Source: Atopobium sp.
GTDB taxonomy: Bacteria > Actinomycetota > Coriobacteriia > Coriobacteriales > Atopobiaceae
Length of the DNA: 5,282 bases
Direction: 5' to 3'
NCBI GenBank assembly: GCA_015259105.1
Contig: JABZGZ010000074.1
Coordinates: 1 to 5,282 of the forward strand
In this document: piece after piece, positions 4,907-5,282 of the stretch
How the letters are laid out: the number at the start of each line of letters is the position of its first letter
Position numbering within the stretch: the first letter of the stretch is position 1
Made by a program: the position numbers and the translations under genes
The notes under the pieces: generated by a model
The model's input: only the letters and a program-made list of their open reading frames with translations
Database searches by the model: none
Told to the model about the DNA's origin: nothing

Positions 4907-5282
4907 TTATTGCCACTCCCAGTGGCCCTCTTCTGGGTGATGGACCGTGGTGTAATCAGGTTCAACAGAGTACGAGATTCTTGTGATGCCAGCTTTTATT
5001 TGCTGCTTCATGTAAGCACTTGCGTCAGCTGCGTTGTAGAAAATGGTTCCATCCGATATACGGATGTGTTCACCTGTTTCTACTGTTTCATCCCAAGCTG
5101 GCTTGTCAACGACCCATCCCCTTTGCTTCTCTCGCTGTGCAGGTTGAGAAGGAGCAGTGTAGGAGCTAGAGCTTGATGGAGCAGCAGGAGCTGAGTAGCT
5201 TGGCTCTGGAGCGTGTTGTGCTACAGCGTCAGCTTTCTCTGGTGCGGGAGCCTCAGCCTCAGTTGCAGCTTCCTGCTTAGGC
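4907..5282 (-). CDS. Low-complexity protein of unknown function with WVVDKPAWDE-type C-terminal domain (5' part missing)
   Basis: The last 124 codons plus stop of a gene that begins beyond the right edge. Visible residues 1-55 or so are an Ala/Pro/Glu/Ser-rich linker (for example EAATEAEAPAPEKADA and a run of five Ser), which looks disordered. A compact C-terminal part of about 70 residues follows, from GWVVDKPAWDETVETGEH to HHPEEGHWEWQ. Its pattern W-V-V..PAWDE, a middle (A)DASAYMKQQIKAG helix, ISYSVEP and a closing VHHPEEGHWEW recalls small domains of Gram-positive secreted or surface proteins that usually carry Cys pairs. Here the visible domain contains no cysteine at all. No LPXTG motif or membrane anchor occurs at the C-terminus, so surface anchoring, if any, would depend on the unseen N-terminus. 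The stop at 4907-4909 is followed by a strong terminator. The coding call is secure from the open frame, composition and terminator; the function is unknown. Confidence 0.75.
   Translation of the reverse strand, partial: PKQEAATEAEAPAPEKADAVAQHAPEPSYSAPAAPSSSSSYTAPSQPAQREKQRGWVVDKPAWDETVETGEHIRISDGTIFYNAADASAYMKQQIKAGITRISYSVEPDYTTVHHPEEGHWEWQ

Noticed and set aside
4910..5176. 88-codon plus-strand open frame at the right end
   Set aside because: It is antisense to the minus-strand frame that has coherent Ala/Pro-linker composition, a defined domain and a terminator after its stop.
1..5282. A new defence, mobile or CRISPR-like system
   Set aside because: I saw no transposase, integrase, nuclease, repeat array or toxin-antitoxin signature; the content is a sugar PTS locus with one unknown partial gene.

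Overview
The window looks like chromosomal DNA of a moderately AT-rich Gram-positive bacterium. Every supportable gene is on the minus strand. Most starts are preceded by strong GGAG-type ribosome binding sites, and the last gene encodes an Ala/Pro/Glu-rich protein ending in a WVVDKPAWDE-type domain. I associate that domain with surface or secreted proteins of Gram-positive gut and oral bacteria, especially Coriobacteriia such as Atopobium or Olsenella relatives. This placement is an inference, and no rRNA or marker gene confirms it.

Layout in the direction of transcription (right to left): (1) 4907-5282, the 3' part of a gene for a low-complexity protein of unknown function, followed by a strong intrinsic terminator (4855-4895). 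(2) 4590-4906 has no convincing gene, only that terminator and a weak 64-codon reading frame. (3) 4167-4568, a 5'-truncated transaldolase / fructose-6-phosphate aldolase remnant lacking the catalytic lysine region. (4) 3161-4033, an RpiR-family regulator with an HTH and a SIS sugar-phosphate domain. (5) 3001-3160, an intergenic control region with a striking nested dyad of TGAAA/TTTCA half-sites; its core is repeated in front of the regulator gene. (6) An operon of fructose-type PTS EIIB (2680-3000), EIIC (1578-2663) and a class II ketose-bisphosphate aldolase (625-1527), closed by a perfect 15-bp hairpin terminator (561-605). (7) 1-506, the 5' part of a ROK-family fructokinase that runs off the window edge.

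Together this is a sugar uptake and catabolism locus. EIIB and EIIC import and phosphorylate a ketose or similar hexose. The aldolase cleaves a ketose (bis)phosphate to dihydroxyacetone phosphate and an aldehyde product. The ROK kinase phosphorylates unphosphorylated fructose. The RpiR protein probably senses a sugar phosphate and controls both itself and the PTS operon. Neither EIIA nor a 1-phosphofructokinase is in the window, so the phosphoryl donor to EIIB and the step between the PTS product and the aldolase must come from elsewhere. I see no mobile element, CRISPR array, tRNA or rRNA. The window is mostly an ordinary sugar PTS locus; the points of interest are the operator architecture, the cysteine-rich EIIB active-site loop and the decayed transaldolase.
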